Positions 1 through 10,400 of a DNA stretch of 28,620 bases are shown in pieces. The stretch is from Acrasis kona (lineage: Eukaryota > Heterolobosea > Eutetramitea > Acrasida > Acrasidae). The notes under the pieces are model-generated. The model was not told the origin of the DNA, did not search any database, and saw only the letters and a list, made by a program, of their open reading frames with translations. Each line of letters begins with the position of its first letter. Within the stretch, counting starts at the first letter, position 1. The DNA lies in NCBI GenBank assembly GCA_026419775.2, contig JAOPGA020001768.1, positions 1 to 28,620 on the forward strand. The letters run 5' to 3'. Made by a program: the position numbers and the translations under genes.

Positions 1-359
1 TCTGGATACAAGCCACAAGATCCTCCACATGTAAAAAGAGCACAACTAAAGCACCACCTGAATACTGTGTTTCAAAACATTGAAAAGTTTCAACATGCAT
101 GGCCCTTCAAAGAAAGGTCGATCCTACTCTTGTTCATGACTATTATGATGTAATAAAGGAACCCATGGATTTATCGACCATGGCAGAAAAGTTAAAAAAT
201 AATTTGTACGACAGCAAAGAAGCCTTCATACATGATATGATGTTAATTATAGATAATTGTCGCACTTACAATAATGACGACACTCCTTACTATGAATGTG
301 CTACAAAAGTAGAAAGGTATCTAGAAGCTCAGTTGAGAAAGTTAAGAAGGGTTTTGTGA
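1..359 (+). CDS. GCN5: GCN5/PCAF-type histone acetyltransferase, C-terminal bromodomain end (partial; apparent frame break)
   Basis: The 5' part lies outside the window. From base 1 the first frame reads a GCN5-like linker (Gly-Tyr-Lys-Pro-Gln-Asp) and the bromodomain ZA-loop entry AWPFKE. From about base 114 the next frame continues with VDPTLVHDYYDVIKEPMDLS and runs to TGA at 357-359. PMDLSTM, the acetyl-lysine-binding NCRTYN (Asn in the BC loop) and the YY..A..LE-like helix C are present, and the end falls just after the bromodomain, as in GCN5 and PCAF. GCN5 is the SAGA-complex lysine acetyltransferase and its bromodomain binds acetylated histone tails in the nucleus. The AWPF signature favours GCN5 over other bromodomain proteins. 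The two halves are in frames offset by one base; restoring one A in the run near 113-116 would give the expected spacing from F to V. This may be an assembly error or a real mutation. AATAAA lies at 366-371. Confidence 0.8.
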
Positions 360-365
360 AATGGA

Positions 366-371
366 AATAAA
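366..371 (+). terminator. AATAAA polyadenylation signal of the GCN5-like gene
   Basis: A canonical hexamer starts 7 nt after the TGA stop. The next gene starts at 409, so the 3' UTR must be very short or run into the next gene. Confidence 0.5.
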
Positions 372-408
372 AACACTTTAATTGTAAATACTAACATTTG
401 ACATTTAA

Positions 409-1176
409 ATGAATAAGACAAGCCTTGAGGACCTCCAAAACATAATATCAGATATTTTTAATGGTGCGAATCAACAAGTTAGGTTTTTGGCTAGGTTGAA
501 ACACTTGAAGACTGATGTGAACAGTGCAGTAGTTTTGTGCATTGTGTTCCATAGACAGAACTCTGGAGAATATGGTTTCTTCTTGTTCAACGATACTCCA
601 GACGTGACCACTAAGGTACAATTATTTGAAGCGTTCCCTATAAATCAATATTTTCAAATAAAACTGAACGACTATGGAAAATGTACTTTCAATGTTAAGA
701 GTGTTGACCCGCTACGTCCAAGAAAATTTGAATTCGAGGCAAGCTCGCCAGAGTTGTTGTGTACAGTTATATATACCATAAAAAGGGCTGTGTTTTCAGT
801 AGAAAAACCACATGTACCAGTATCAAACCTGTTTGGCAAAGTAGATGATTGGGAAGATAAAAAGATCTCACCGTTCTCATGGATATCTCTCATTAACGAA
901 AAGTTCGATCTAGATCACCAGGAAGTACTTTTCATGAATCCACTTTATCAAAGTTTCTTGGGTGAAGATGAAGTCGTTTCAAGCATCAAAATCATTAACA
1001 ATGACTACTCCACTCCAACATATCCCAAAGCCTCAAAACATGATTTTACGGACACAAACAGAACAGCGACACTAGTTGATGAGATTGAACTTTCTGATGA
1101 GGAGGACAATGGAGGAGGTATAATTTTATCATCCGATGAAGAAGACGAAAAGTCAAACGAAGAAGATTGGAATTAA
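409..1176 (+). CDS. Unrecognised 255-residue protein with Ser/Asp/Glu-rich tail
   Basis: One exon with an ATG start, only 49 bp after the GCN5-like stop. I do not recognise the family. Residues about 20-130 alternate short hydrophobic strands (AVVLCIVFHR, YGFFLF, YFQIKL, KFEFEA) and end in a helix (LLCTVIYTIKRAVF). This resembles a PH-like barrel with its closing helix, but that is only inference. A Trp-containing segment (WEDKK, FSWISLI) follows. The last 35 residues are strongly acidic, with two SDEED casein-kinase-2-like sites and a terminal Trp-Asn. There is no signal peptide or membrane segment, so it is probably cytosolic or nuclear. Its TAA (1174-1176) overlaps the PEX5 stop on the other strand (1173-1175). 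Open frame, start context and tight packing support a real gene. Confidence 0.7.
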   Translation: MNKTSLEDLQNIISDIFNGANQQVRFLARLKHLKTDVNSAVVLCIVFHRQNSGEYGFFLFNDTPDVTTKVQLFEAFPINQYFQIKLNDYGKCTFNVKSVDPLRPRKFEFEASSPELLCTVIYTIKRAVFSVEKPHVPVSNLFGKVDDWEDKKISPFSWISLINEKFDLDHQEVLFMNPLYQSFLGEDEVVSSIKIINNDYSTPTYPKASKHDFTDTNRTATLVDEIELSDEEDNGGGIILSSDEEDEKSNEEDWN

Positions 1177-2679
1177 AACTGGAATTCATTTCTAAACAAT
1201 TCAACATTTTTTTGTTCGCACAATTGTACCAAGTCCTTCCTCTGCATACAATGGAAAGTAAATCCAAGATAAGTCCATACGTGGTCGATTCTAGGACACA
1301 TGTGGAGCGCTCTCAAAAAGAACTTGACGGCTTCTTCGTTCTTTTGCTGATTAGAGTACGCAATGCCAAGGTTGACCCACGCACGAATGTAGTTTGGTTT
1401 CAATCCCAACGCTCTTCTATAAGCCTCCACAGCCTACCACTCATTAGCAGTCAAAATCAATTTGTGTCGCTTACCTTATCGCTCTCTCTCTTGTTGGCTT
1501 GTGTTGCTCCCAACTTGTTCCAATACGAATGATTCTTTGGATCCAAAGTGGCAGCTCTTCTAAAGTTACTAACGGCTTCTTCATAATTATCCACCAAATG
1601 GTTCAAAACACCCAAAACGTTGAATAATTGAGCGTCCTCGGGATTAATCTTGACGGCTTCAGCAAAGCCTTCCATGATCTCGTCGTGTAGCATGAAGAAT
1701 TTGTACTCTTGGTTTGGATTAAAGTTTGCTACCTTAGCATACACTGGGTGTTGTTGGAGCCAACTCTTGAGATAAACTAGAGCGTTGATTTTGTGTTGTT
1801 CGTTTGTGTGGCTTATTCCAAGTTCTAAAAGTGCGTCCAAGTTGTTTGGATCTGCACGGACTGCAGAGGCAAGTGCGCTTATGGCATGAACATCATCGTC
1901 ACATTCTGCGTGAGAGCGACCCAACATCAACCAAGCATCTGAGTTTTGTGGATTCTCTTGTACACAAGCCTCAAAAGCTAATATAGCCTATTTTGTAATT
2001 TAAAATTGTAAAAGTCAAAACGTACTTGATTGAGGTCACGTCCATCCTTCATCCTCATTCCAACTTCATATTTGTTGGGTGCAGAGGAATAAGGGTTCTG
2101 TTGTGGTGAAGTGATCATTGTGTATTGATCGGCTGTCTCTTGTACGTGTGTTAGGGTAAGTTGTTTTCTAAGCGTTTCAAGATAATCGACGCCTAAATCT
2201 TCAGATCCCTGGATGGCTTGTTCGAAAGATTGATCATCAAATTCAAAGTCAGTAACGTCCTGGAATCTTTGGCTCGACCCCTGGTTACTATAAAAATCGT
2301 CTATTAATATTGGTTTACGCGGATATGAAAAGACTCACCCAAATGTTGTTCCGTCGTATAGTCCATTGTCGGTATAAGAGGAGCCTCTTGGCCCACTAAT
2401 GTTCAAACTATCCTGGAACTTAAGTACTTGCTGTTCGATGAACTCGTCTCCTTTATCAGGGAAAAATTGTCTTGCCATCACTTCACTTCTTTGTCTGATT
2501 TTCATTTTGTCCATGTTTGAGTAGTTTTGAGAATCAACGCCAAAATTCCTGTTTTCATTGATGCTGGAGTTGATATCCCCAAGACGTCTTTGTTGGTCAA
2601 TAGTATCTTTGAAGGGATTTGAGGAGCTTCCCCCCTCGCCGCCTTTGCTGCCAGTTGCAAGATCCTGAAAGAAGCTCAT
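1173..2679 (-). CDS. PEX5: Peroxisomal PTS1 receptor PEX5 (four exons)
   Basis: Exons, in transcription order: 2679-2339, 2287-2026, 1987-1475, 1433-1173. They total 1377 nt, giving 458 residues. Introns are 51, 38 and 41 nt, all GT-AG. PEX5 binds C-terminal SKL-type signals of matrix enzymes through its TPR domain and docks them at the peroxisome membrane. The TPR half starts near residue 195; repeats include the DAWLMLG, NVLGVLNHLVDNYEEAVSNF and AWVNLGIAYSN segments typical of PEX5 TPRs 1-7. The N-terminal half (about 1-195) is low-complexity and has SSSNPF where other PEX5 proteins have C..NPL. It contains no Cys (first is C209) and no Trp, so the ubiquitinated cysteine and WxxxF/Y motifs are absent. 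An in-frame TGA just upstream fixes the ATG. It is divergent from the helicase gene and convergent with the 255-residue gene, sharing TTAA as both stops. Confidence 0.9.
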
Positions 2680-2743
2680 CGTGTTTCAAGTTCCTTTGGT
2701 AGCTTTACAATAATGTTAACAAAATTATTTTGCACCAACATTG
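2680..2743. promoter_or_regulatory. 64-bp bidirectional promoter between PEX5 and the SF1 helicase
   Basis: Only 64 bp separate the two start codons, so both promoters and both 5' UTRs must fit here or overlap the coding regions. The stretch is AT-rich (GTTAAC, TTATTTTG). I see no TATA box that can be assigned to one gene. Confidence 0.5.
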
Positions 2744-4871
2744 ATGAAGGGCAAAGCAAAGGACGCAAAACCTGCATCCAACACAAAAAGCACAAAAAAA
2801 GCAGATAACAAGGCTAAAGACGATACAAAAGAAAAACAGAGGTCGCTTACAAGTGTTGATTATACAAGCATACCACGATTCATCGAACTAACCAGAGATT
2901 TGTTAACCAAAGAAAAAGATGCAGAGGAACAGCAAATGCTACTGGAGGGCTCGAAACAAACCAGAGCAGTTGAAATACTGGAAGCTCACGCAGGGCTCTC
3001 CGGAAGATACAACGTAAAAATGTCCATAAAACCAGGAGGCAAGAATGGCTCATCCGCTCAGGGTGGTTTTTTAAAAGAGGGGGAGTCCATTCAACTTAGA
3101 TTGGCAGAACCGAAAGAGGCAACAGTATCAAGTGATGATGCAGCTGATAAGGCAAATAATGACCGTGGTGTGGTTAGTATTTCAACCGATAAGTTTGTAA
3201 TTGCAACTATGAATGGTTTTGTTGATGATTGGTGGGAGCAAAAGGTCCTGGTTACAAGGATCAGTGACTCAGTTACGTTCAAACGACTTACATTGTGCAT
3301 GAATCGTCTGCAGTCAATTATTGATAAACCAAATGAATCCGATCGTGTGGTGAAGGTATGTTTCGGTCAGGAACCGCATGCTGATGATCCAAACGGCAGT
3401 GACTTTCTTGCTTCAAATGATGCATTCTTTAACGACGGCTTGAACGATTCGCAACGAGATGCAATTAGACATGCCGTCTCAACAAAAGATGTATCGTTAA
3501 TTTTAGGTCCACCTGGCACAGGTAAGTTTTTACTTGCATCTCAAGTTTTAACCTATAATAGGAAAGACAACGACAGTAGTAGAGCTCATTAGACAAATCA
3601 CAACACATCGTCGAGAACGCATCATGGTATGCGCACCAAGCAATGTCGCAGTCGATAACATTGTCGAAAAACTATCCAACGTACCCAAACTTCGAATCGT
3701 CAGGATGGGTCACCCTGCGAGGTTAATGGAATCCGTTCTCAAACATTCACTCGACCACAATATCGATCATGGAGATGGAGCCAAAATCGTTTCTGACATT
3801 AGAAGAGACATGGAGGACGTTCACAAGAAAATAAGAAAGACAAGAGTCAAGGCTGACAAAAAGTCACTTCGAATGGAACTACGCTCCTTACAAAAAGAAT
3901 TAAAAGAACGAGAACACAAAGTAGTAAGAGACGTCATCGATCACTCTGATGTCGTTTTGTGTACCATCACGGGTGCAGACGATCGTTATCTTCGCGATCG
4001 CATTTTTGACTGGGTCATCATTGACGAAGCAGCTCAATGTGTAGAAGCCGCCTGTTGGATTCCGGCGCTCAAAGGCCGTCGGCTCGTACTTGCAGGAGAT
4101 CCGTTCCAATTGCCACCCACCATCTTGAGCGAACAAGCAAAAAGAAAAGGACTCGAAGTGACACTATTTGAGAGGTTGTACGTCAAGCACAAGGACAACA
4201 TTTGTAGAATGCTGAACGTACAATATCGCATGAATGCAGACATTATGAAGTGGAGCAGTAACGAATTTTATCAAGAAAAGTTAATTGCACACGAATCGGT
4301 TTCCGAACATTTGTTGGTTGACTTGAAGGATGTTGTAGAGACGGACGAAACATGTGTTGCGCTCATGATGATTGACACGGCCAGGTGTGGAATGGAAGAA
4401 AACGATTACAATAAGGAGGACGAACTAAACAAAGACGATGACCGCGCCAGAGCAGAGGAAAGTAAAAGTAACGACCACGAAGCAAGATTAGTCGTTCAAC
4501 ACGTTAAGAATTTATTGAATGCTGGAATTTCAGAAAGAGACATTGCAGTCATCACTCCTTATTCGGCTCAAGTACATGCTATTAAAAGTTTATTGGGAGA
4601 AGAGTTGGAGGATATGGAAGTGGGTACCGTTGATGGATTCCAAGGAAGAGAGAAGGAAGCGGTTGTGATTAGTATGGTGAGGAGTAATTCGGATGGACAG
4701 GTTGGATTCTTGTCGGACGAGAGAAGAACGAATGTGGCCATTACGAGAGCTAGAAGACATGTGTGTGTGGTGTGTGATACTGTTACTTTGAGAACTAATG
4801 CTTTCCTATCGCGAATGACTCAGTACTTTGCTGATTATTCCACGGTGACGTCTGCTAATGACTACTTGTAG
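2744..4871 (+). CDS. SF1 DNA/RNA helicase, IGHMBP2/Hcs1 (SMUBP-2) family
   Basis: Exons 2744-3521 and 3562-4871, 695 residues; the 40-nt intron splits the Walker A codon for Gly260. IGHMBP2 and yeast Hcs1 are Upf1-like ATP-dependent 5'-3' helicases, linked to ribosomes or to DNA polymerase alpha. Motifs in order: LNDSQRDAI (Q motif), GPPGTGKTTT (I, 255-264), CAPSNVAVD (Ia), IIDEAAQ (II, D414), LAGDPFQLPPT (III), VQYRMNADIM (IV), VGTVDGFQGREKEAV (V), RRTNVAITRARRH (VI). QYRMN..IM.W and the ending SANDYL match IGHMBP2 closely. The protein stops right after the helicase core, so it lacks the R3H and AN1 zinc-finger tail of vertebrate IGHMBP2, like Hcs1. The N-terminus is Lys-rich. An acidic, charged insert (about residues 535-575) lies between motifs IV and V. 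The ATG at 2744 is used. Confidence 0.92.
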
Positions 4872-5186
4872 TTTTTGTTCATGTGTACTTGACTTAAAGT
4901 GATGTGAGGTTTTGATTGTATCATTTCCAAACTACTTTGATTAAAAATGACAAAAAATCTTTTCATACTCCCTTGTTTGATGTAGACGGGTTCATGAGAC
5001 AACGTAGAAAATTTATGAACTCTTATGAATGATTTGATCCAACCGGTGCTTTTAGTCTAAATAAAAAGGATCAAACCAATCTATATCGCGGAGCGGACGA
5101 TTATTGATTGAAAGAATAGGAGAATTATTTTGTACAATTTATACTTACAATTCCAAATACCCTTCCGCAATTTAAAAACAACATCA
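4872..5186. other. Intergenic region, helicase to acyl-CoA oxidase
   Basis: No coding potential seen. The helicase has no AATAAA near its stop. An 8-bp inverted repeat, TTTGATCC (5033-5040) and GGATCAAA (5068-5075), encloses a 27-nt loop; it could be a protein-binding site or a chance hairpin. The stretch just before the oxidase ATG (5187) is AT-rich and could hold its promoter, with no convincing TATA box. Confidence 0.4.
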
Positions 5187-7449
5187 ATGCAGCAGGCAAA
5201 TAGAAGATTACAAGTAACCCTCGGCCACTTGAACCCAGAGGCCGTTGGCTCAAGCGATCAAATTATAACCGGAAACGAGACTTCCGCTGCCACCGCAACA
5301 GCCTCCAACAAAGATGTAAGCAATTCTCCATTTTCGTCTTTTGACCTGCTCAGAGATATGATTGCAATACGGAGGGATTTACCCACACATTTGACGTCGC
5401 CAGATTAGCAGACATCATGAGAGGAAACGTCACCCGCGAAAAGAGAATTGAAATGTTCAAGTTGGTAGACAAACCCATCATGCTCGAAAGAACATACAAC
5501 CTGTCCAAAGAAGAACACAGAAAACTTGTCACCGAGCAAGTCAAGTACCTATTAGGTACAGGAGAAATAAATGTAAGCATCCGATCCAATTCATCCCAAC
5601 CATTTCAAAGATTGCAGGACTCAAGACCGATCCCCATGAAACATTACAAAAACTCGAACTCGGTTCGTTCATGGATGCATCAACCGGAATCAAACTAGGA
5701 GTTCAGATCGTTCTATTCGGAGGATCCATCCTAAACCTGGGCACCAAACCACATCATGAAAAGTACCTCAAGGGAGTCCACACGTTCGACATTCCCGGAT
5801 GTTTCGGAATGACAGAATTACGTCACGGAAGCAACGTCAGGAAATTAGAAACAACATCCACCTACGATCCCAAAACTCAAGAATTCATCATCAACACGCC
5901 AAACGACGGAGCGGTCAAGTGGTGGATCGGAAACGCACAGACCAATGCCAGAGTGTGCAGCGTCTTTGCCAGATTAATCACCCAAGAAAAGGATTATGGC
6001 ATTCACGTGTTCGTAGTTCCGCTGCGAGACGAAAATCACAAAACGTTACCAGGAATCGAAATCGGCGATTGTGGAGATAAAGTAGGTCTGCATGGCGTCG
6101 ATAACGGTTTCATCAAGTTCAACAACGTGAGAGTGCCCAGAGAAAATTTATTGAACCGTTTCGGAGACGTCATGCCCGACGGAGTTTACAAGACCGAAAT
6201 CACGAGCGAAGGAAGACGCTTCGGAGCAGTTCTAGGAGAGCTCATCACCGGACGCGTCACGTTATGTGCCAATTCAATCTTCATCCGCAAGGTAGCGACC
6301 ATCATCGCCACTCGTTACGCAGCCAATCGTCTACAATTCGGTCCTCCCAAGCACGGCGAAATTCCCATCCTCGATTATCGATCTCATCAAGTCCGACTCA
6401 TGCCCATCCTGGCATCATGCTACGCGTATGAATTCCCAAAAAGAGTGCTGATGGAAAAATACATTCTGCTCCACACCGATAACGTACCGGACGACACGTT
6501 GGCAGAAATACATGCCATGAGCGCAGGAATGAAGGCGGTCAGCACGTGGGACACTCAATTACATTTACAAACGTTAAGGGAGACGTGCGGCGGTCACGGA
6601 TATTCGGCATACAACAAATTCGGAATCCTCAGGGACGATCACGACGTGTTCCAGACGTTCGAAGGAGATAACACCGTGTTGATTCAACAATTAGCAGGTC
6701 ACTTGCTGAAACAATTCTCTGCTCAATTCGAAGGATCGTCGCAGATCGGAAGCGCAGTCATACTCTTGAGAAGGCAAATGGGAGACATGTTCAGCTCTCG
6801 CAATCCATTAATCACCAGGATCGCCACCAAGAAGCACTTGACCAGTCGCGATTGGCAACTACAGGCGTTCGAATACAGGACCGCTAAGCTTTTGGAAACG
6901 TGTGCATTTGCGATTAATGCAAATAAAAAAAAGATGGGATTCTTCAATGCATTTACGGACAGCGTTCCGTTGATGGTTCAACTGGGAAGGGCTTACATCG
7001 AACAATTCACGCTTCAAGAGTACATGAAGGCCATCGAGAAGGAATACAAGACGGGAAATAGAAAAGTTGCCGACGTGATGAAATTAATGTGCGACGTGTT
7101 TGCGTTGAGCTGCATTCATAAAGATGTCGGTAATTTCATGGACTTGATAAAGAGCAGCAAGGCACGTGCCATTGGTAAGTTGTTGACTCGTTTGTGCGAG
7201 GAGATGAGGGAGCACGCCATTAGTTTGGTGGATGCGTTGGAGATTCCTGATTTTATTATTGATGCTCCCATCGGGTTGAGCAAGGGTTATTATGTCGACC
7301 ATATTTTGGATTACTCTAAAAAGTGTAATCCTAATAATCATTCGTTCACTGTGAGCGGCGATAAGAGACCCGAAGCAAATCATGGAGGAAAGAATGGTAA
7401 TGATGAGGAGAGTTGGGATCATGATGTGATTGAGATTCATCAAAAATAA
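5187..7449 (+). CDS. Peroxisomal acyl-CoA oxidase with N-terminal PTS2 signal
   Basis: Exons 5187-5315, 5354-5572 and 5611-7449, 728 residues; both introns are 38 nt. It catalyses the first step of peroxisomal fatty-acid beta-oxidation: acyl-CoA plus O2 gives trans-2-enoyl-CoA plus H2O2, with FAD. RLQVTLGHL at residues 7-15 fits the PTS2 consensus R-L-x5-H-L exactly. The C-terminus (IEIHQK) is not a PTS1, so import should go through PEX7. The acyl-CoA dehydrogenase-like core has GCFGMTELRHGSN (FAD and substrate loop), KWWIGNA, FNNVRVPRENLLNRF, CGGHGYSAYNKFG and FEGDN with the presumed catalytic base Glu467, followed by the ACOX C-terminal helical domain. Length is near the usual 650-730. Codons often end in C, suggesting strong expression. 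The stop codon is inside an AATAAA signal (7445-7450), only 10 bp before the stop of the RCC1 gene on the other strand. Confidence 0.93.
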
Positions 7450-7461
7450 AAATTGTTTATT
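7445..7461. terminator. Facing polyadenylation signals that overlap both stop codons
   Basis: AATAAA at 7445-7450 covers the oxidase TAA (7447-7449). TTTATT at 7456-7461, which is AATAAA on the minus strand, covers part of the RCC1 gene TAA (7460-7462). The hexamers are 5 bp apart, so cleavage 10-30 nt downstream would place each transcript's 3' end inside the coding region of its neighbour. Confidence 0.6.
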
Positions 7462-10400
7462 ATACACTGATATTTTTCATTTCGACCTCTGGTGATTGTT
7501 TTTTTATTGGCACCTTCTTTTTGCCATAAACGTTATTGATCATGATGATTACGAGCAGCGTCAACACGAGAACGATGACACAAAAGGCTACCACACCGAC
7601 GGTGATGCCTGCAATGGCACCTCCACTCAACCTGTTGTTGGGTGAAGTGGTCCTTGGTGCAATTGTAGAATTAGTAACGAGAATGGTTCTATTCTGTGAT
7701 CCAAAGTACAACAAATTCATGGTGGAGTTGACCGCATTTGCACTTCTGGAAGAAGTTCCAGTGGTGGTCAAACAAATATAGAACCTATCTTCAAAAATGG
7801 CACTAACCATGTCTCCATCAATCAAGTAATTAACCAAATCAGCGACTGTGTTGCTCTTCATATCTACAATAGAGCTTTGAATATAAGATATATCAGGATC
7901 AACACCAATCAAGAGCAAATAATCAGTATTTGCCTTAATATTAGAATTAGTGCTACTGGTAGTGTCCGTCTCTAATAAAAAATTTTGTTGAGCATTATTA
8001 GGGAACGACACTAGTGTCTTTATAGCATTAGAACCCATGGATTGAACAAGAGTGATGCCAGTGGATACGAAATCAGGTAAAGAAGGGAAATTAAAAGCAA
8101 CAAAGGCTTGGAAGCCAACAAGAGTAACAGAAGGATTAAAACACAATGATTTCTCAGGTGCTAATTGCACCGATAATTTGTTATCTGTTGTGGCAGTGAA
8201 TGTCAAATCACCAGAGCTACCTCTGATGCGCTTGGATACATCAGCGTTGGTTGTGGTGTTCATGTTTTTGGAGTCGAAAAAGAAGAAATCTCTTGATCGA
8301 CCGACCATGTCTGTTTCGCAAATGTTTCCTATGTATCCGGGGTTACATGCACAGTTATCTTGTGAAACGCAAGTTCCTTGTCTTGAACATACTCTTTCAT
8401 GTAGTTTAGAGATACCACCACATGTTATCGCTAGGGCAGCTGGAGTAGGTGTTGGAGTGGGAGTGGGTGTACGTGTTGTAGTTGGGGTGGGAGTTGGAGT
8501 GGATGTAGATGTGGGTGTTATAGTAGGGGTAGGTGTCGGAGTTGATGTAGAAGTAGATGTGAGAGTTGTGGTAGGTGTTGGGGTTGATGTAGGAGTTGAT
8601 GTAGAAGTGAGAGTAGGAGTTGATGTAGGAGTTGATGTGGGTGTTGATGTAGAAGTAGACGTGGGAGTAGGAGTTGGAGTCGATGTAGATGTGGATGTTA
8701 TAGTTGGGGTGGGTGTTGGAGTCGATGTAGATGTGGGGGTAGGAGTTGATGTAGAAGTAGACGTGGTAGTGGATGTAGATGTTAGGGTAGGTGTTGGAGT
8801 AATTGTTGATGTAGAAGTAGATGTTAGAGTTGGGGTAGGTGTTGGAGTTGAAGTTGATGTGGGAGTAGGAGTTGGAGTGGATGTAGATGTTATAGTTGGG
8901 GTGGGTGTTGGAGTCGGTGTAGATGTGAGAGTAGGAGTTGATGTAGAAGTGGGTGTCGGTGTAGAAGTAGATGTAGGAGTAGGTGTCGGTGTATCCGTAG
9001 TCATTGATGTTGGAGTAGGTGTAGGAGTAGCTGTAGCTGTCAAAGTAGCCACAGAAATTGATGGAACTCCAGATAACAAAACATATTGATTTGAATAAAT
9101 AGCAACCCTCGAAATCTCAAGTAAATTAGTCGCGCCCCTAAAATCAATAAGCGTAGGAGTTCCCACCGTAGTCGGCGTAGCGCTCTCAATAATCAATCCC
9201 TTATTATTATTGCCCCACCCATATAACATGCCATCGCTGGTGACCACAAAACAATTTGCCAGAGCAACAAACAACCTCACAATAATCTTTCCGCTCAACG
9301 CGCCAGTTTGTGTTACTTTCTTCGGTACGCCACTATCACTATTGCCACCATCACCAAGCTGTTGTGCACTATTACCTCCCCACGAAAGCAAAACATTATC
9401 GCTCGTGAGCGCAGCATTAAAAAGACTACCCGATCCCACCTGAGTGATGACCTTGCCAGCTGCTTCGCCCCCAGTGATTGCAACTGGTACGTTTTGATTA
9501 GCAGTGCTGCCAATGCCCAATTGCCCTTTGTTATTATATCCCCAACTATATAACTTACCGTCGGCATCCACCACAAGACTAAAACCATTGCCACACGATA
9601 ATAACTTTATCGTTTTACCAGATAGTACATTGGACATGTCCACTGCCATGGGCGTGTTTTTGGAAGCAGCTGATGCACAAGCACTTCCACATCCTAATTC
9701 TCCATAAGAGGACGTTCCCCATCCATAGATTTTATTATCGGACGTGATGGCTAGGTTGTGGTTGACGCCAGTTGCTACTTGCGTGATGAACGTGCTACCT
9801 ACGAAATTTGTGGTGAGCACTTGCACGGGAGTTGTTCTTTTTGTGTTGGTTCCATCTCCCAGACCTCCATTGGTATTTCCTCCCACGCCGTATAGCTTTC
9901 CATCTCCTTTTAACATGAATAAGTAATCTTGAGCGGCATAGGTTTTAGTAATGTTGTTATCGCTCACGAACGTGGTGTCGACCGTTCCGCCGCCGGATAC
10001 TGGATTCGAGGTTGAGCTTCCGAACGTGATGATTCTTTTCGAATTTAAAGTGATGGCGAACCATCCGTTTCCCATTGTGGTGTCGGTAACGTCTCTCGAG
10101 TCGAATGTCGGGTTGTTGTTCATTATTAATGGTCTGGTGTAGACGCTAGCGAAGCCGCTTCCCAATTCGTTATATGTGCTTTGAGATCCGAATGCGTATA
10201 CTTTTCCCGACGCACTTAAAGTCATAATGTTATAACTGGAACCTCCTGTTGCAAATACGGCCTTTGAATCCATTATTGATGTGTCGAGTAGTGTGGGCGT
10301 GAGGACTTTGTTGGAACCGGACAACAATCCCCAATAGAATACAGATCCATCAGTGGTTAATAAAGTAATGATGGAAGAGCCGACGTCTGCTCTCACGGTC

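Noticed and set aside
1167-1532. Plus-strand frame opposite PEX5 exon 4
   Set aside because: It is antisense to TPR-coding sequence, has no family resemblance, and the PEX5 model is strong.
2741-2743. TTG codons as possible starts for the helicase and several other genes
   Set aside because: A standard ATG lies a few codons downstream in each case (2744, 5187, 15978, 22469, 12425), and eukaryotic genes rarely start at TTG.
7443-7449. C-terminal IHQK of the acyl-CoA oxidase as a PTS1 signal
   Set aside because: It does not fit S/A/C-K/R/H-L/M; the N-terminal PTS2 explains targeting.
8052-9089. Plus-strand frame of 345 codons rich in Val-Gly-Val-Asp
   Set aside because: It is the antisense of the Thr/Pro stalk minisatellite; the 6-bp periodicity keeps all frames open. 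The minus-strand gene has a signal peptide, domains and a membrane helix.
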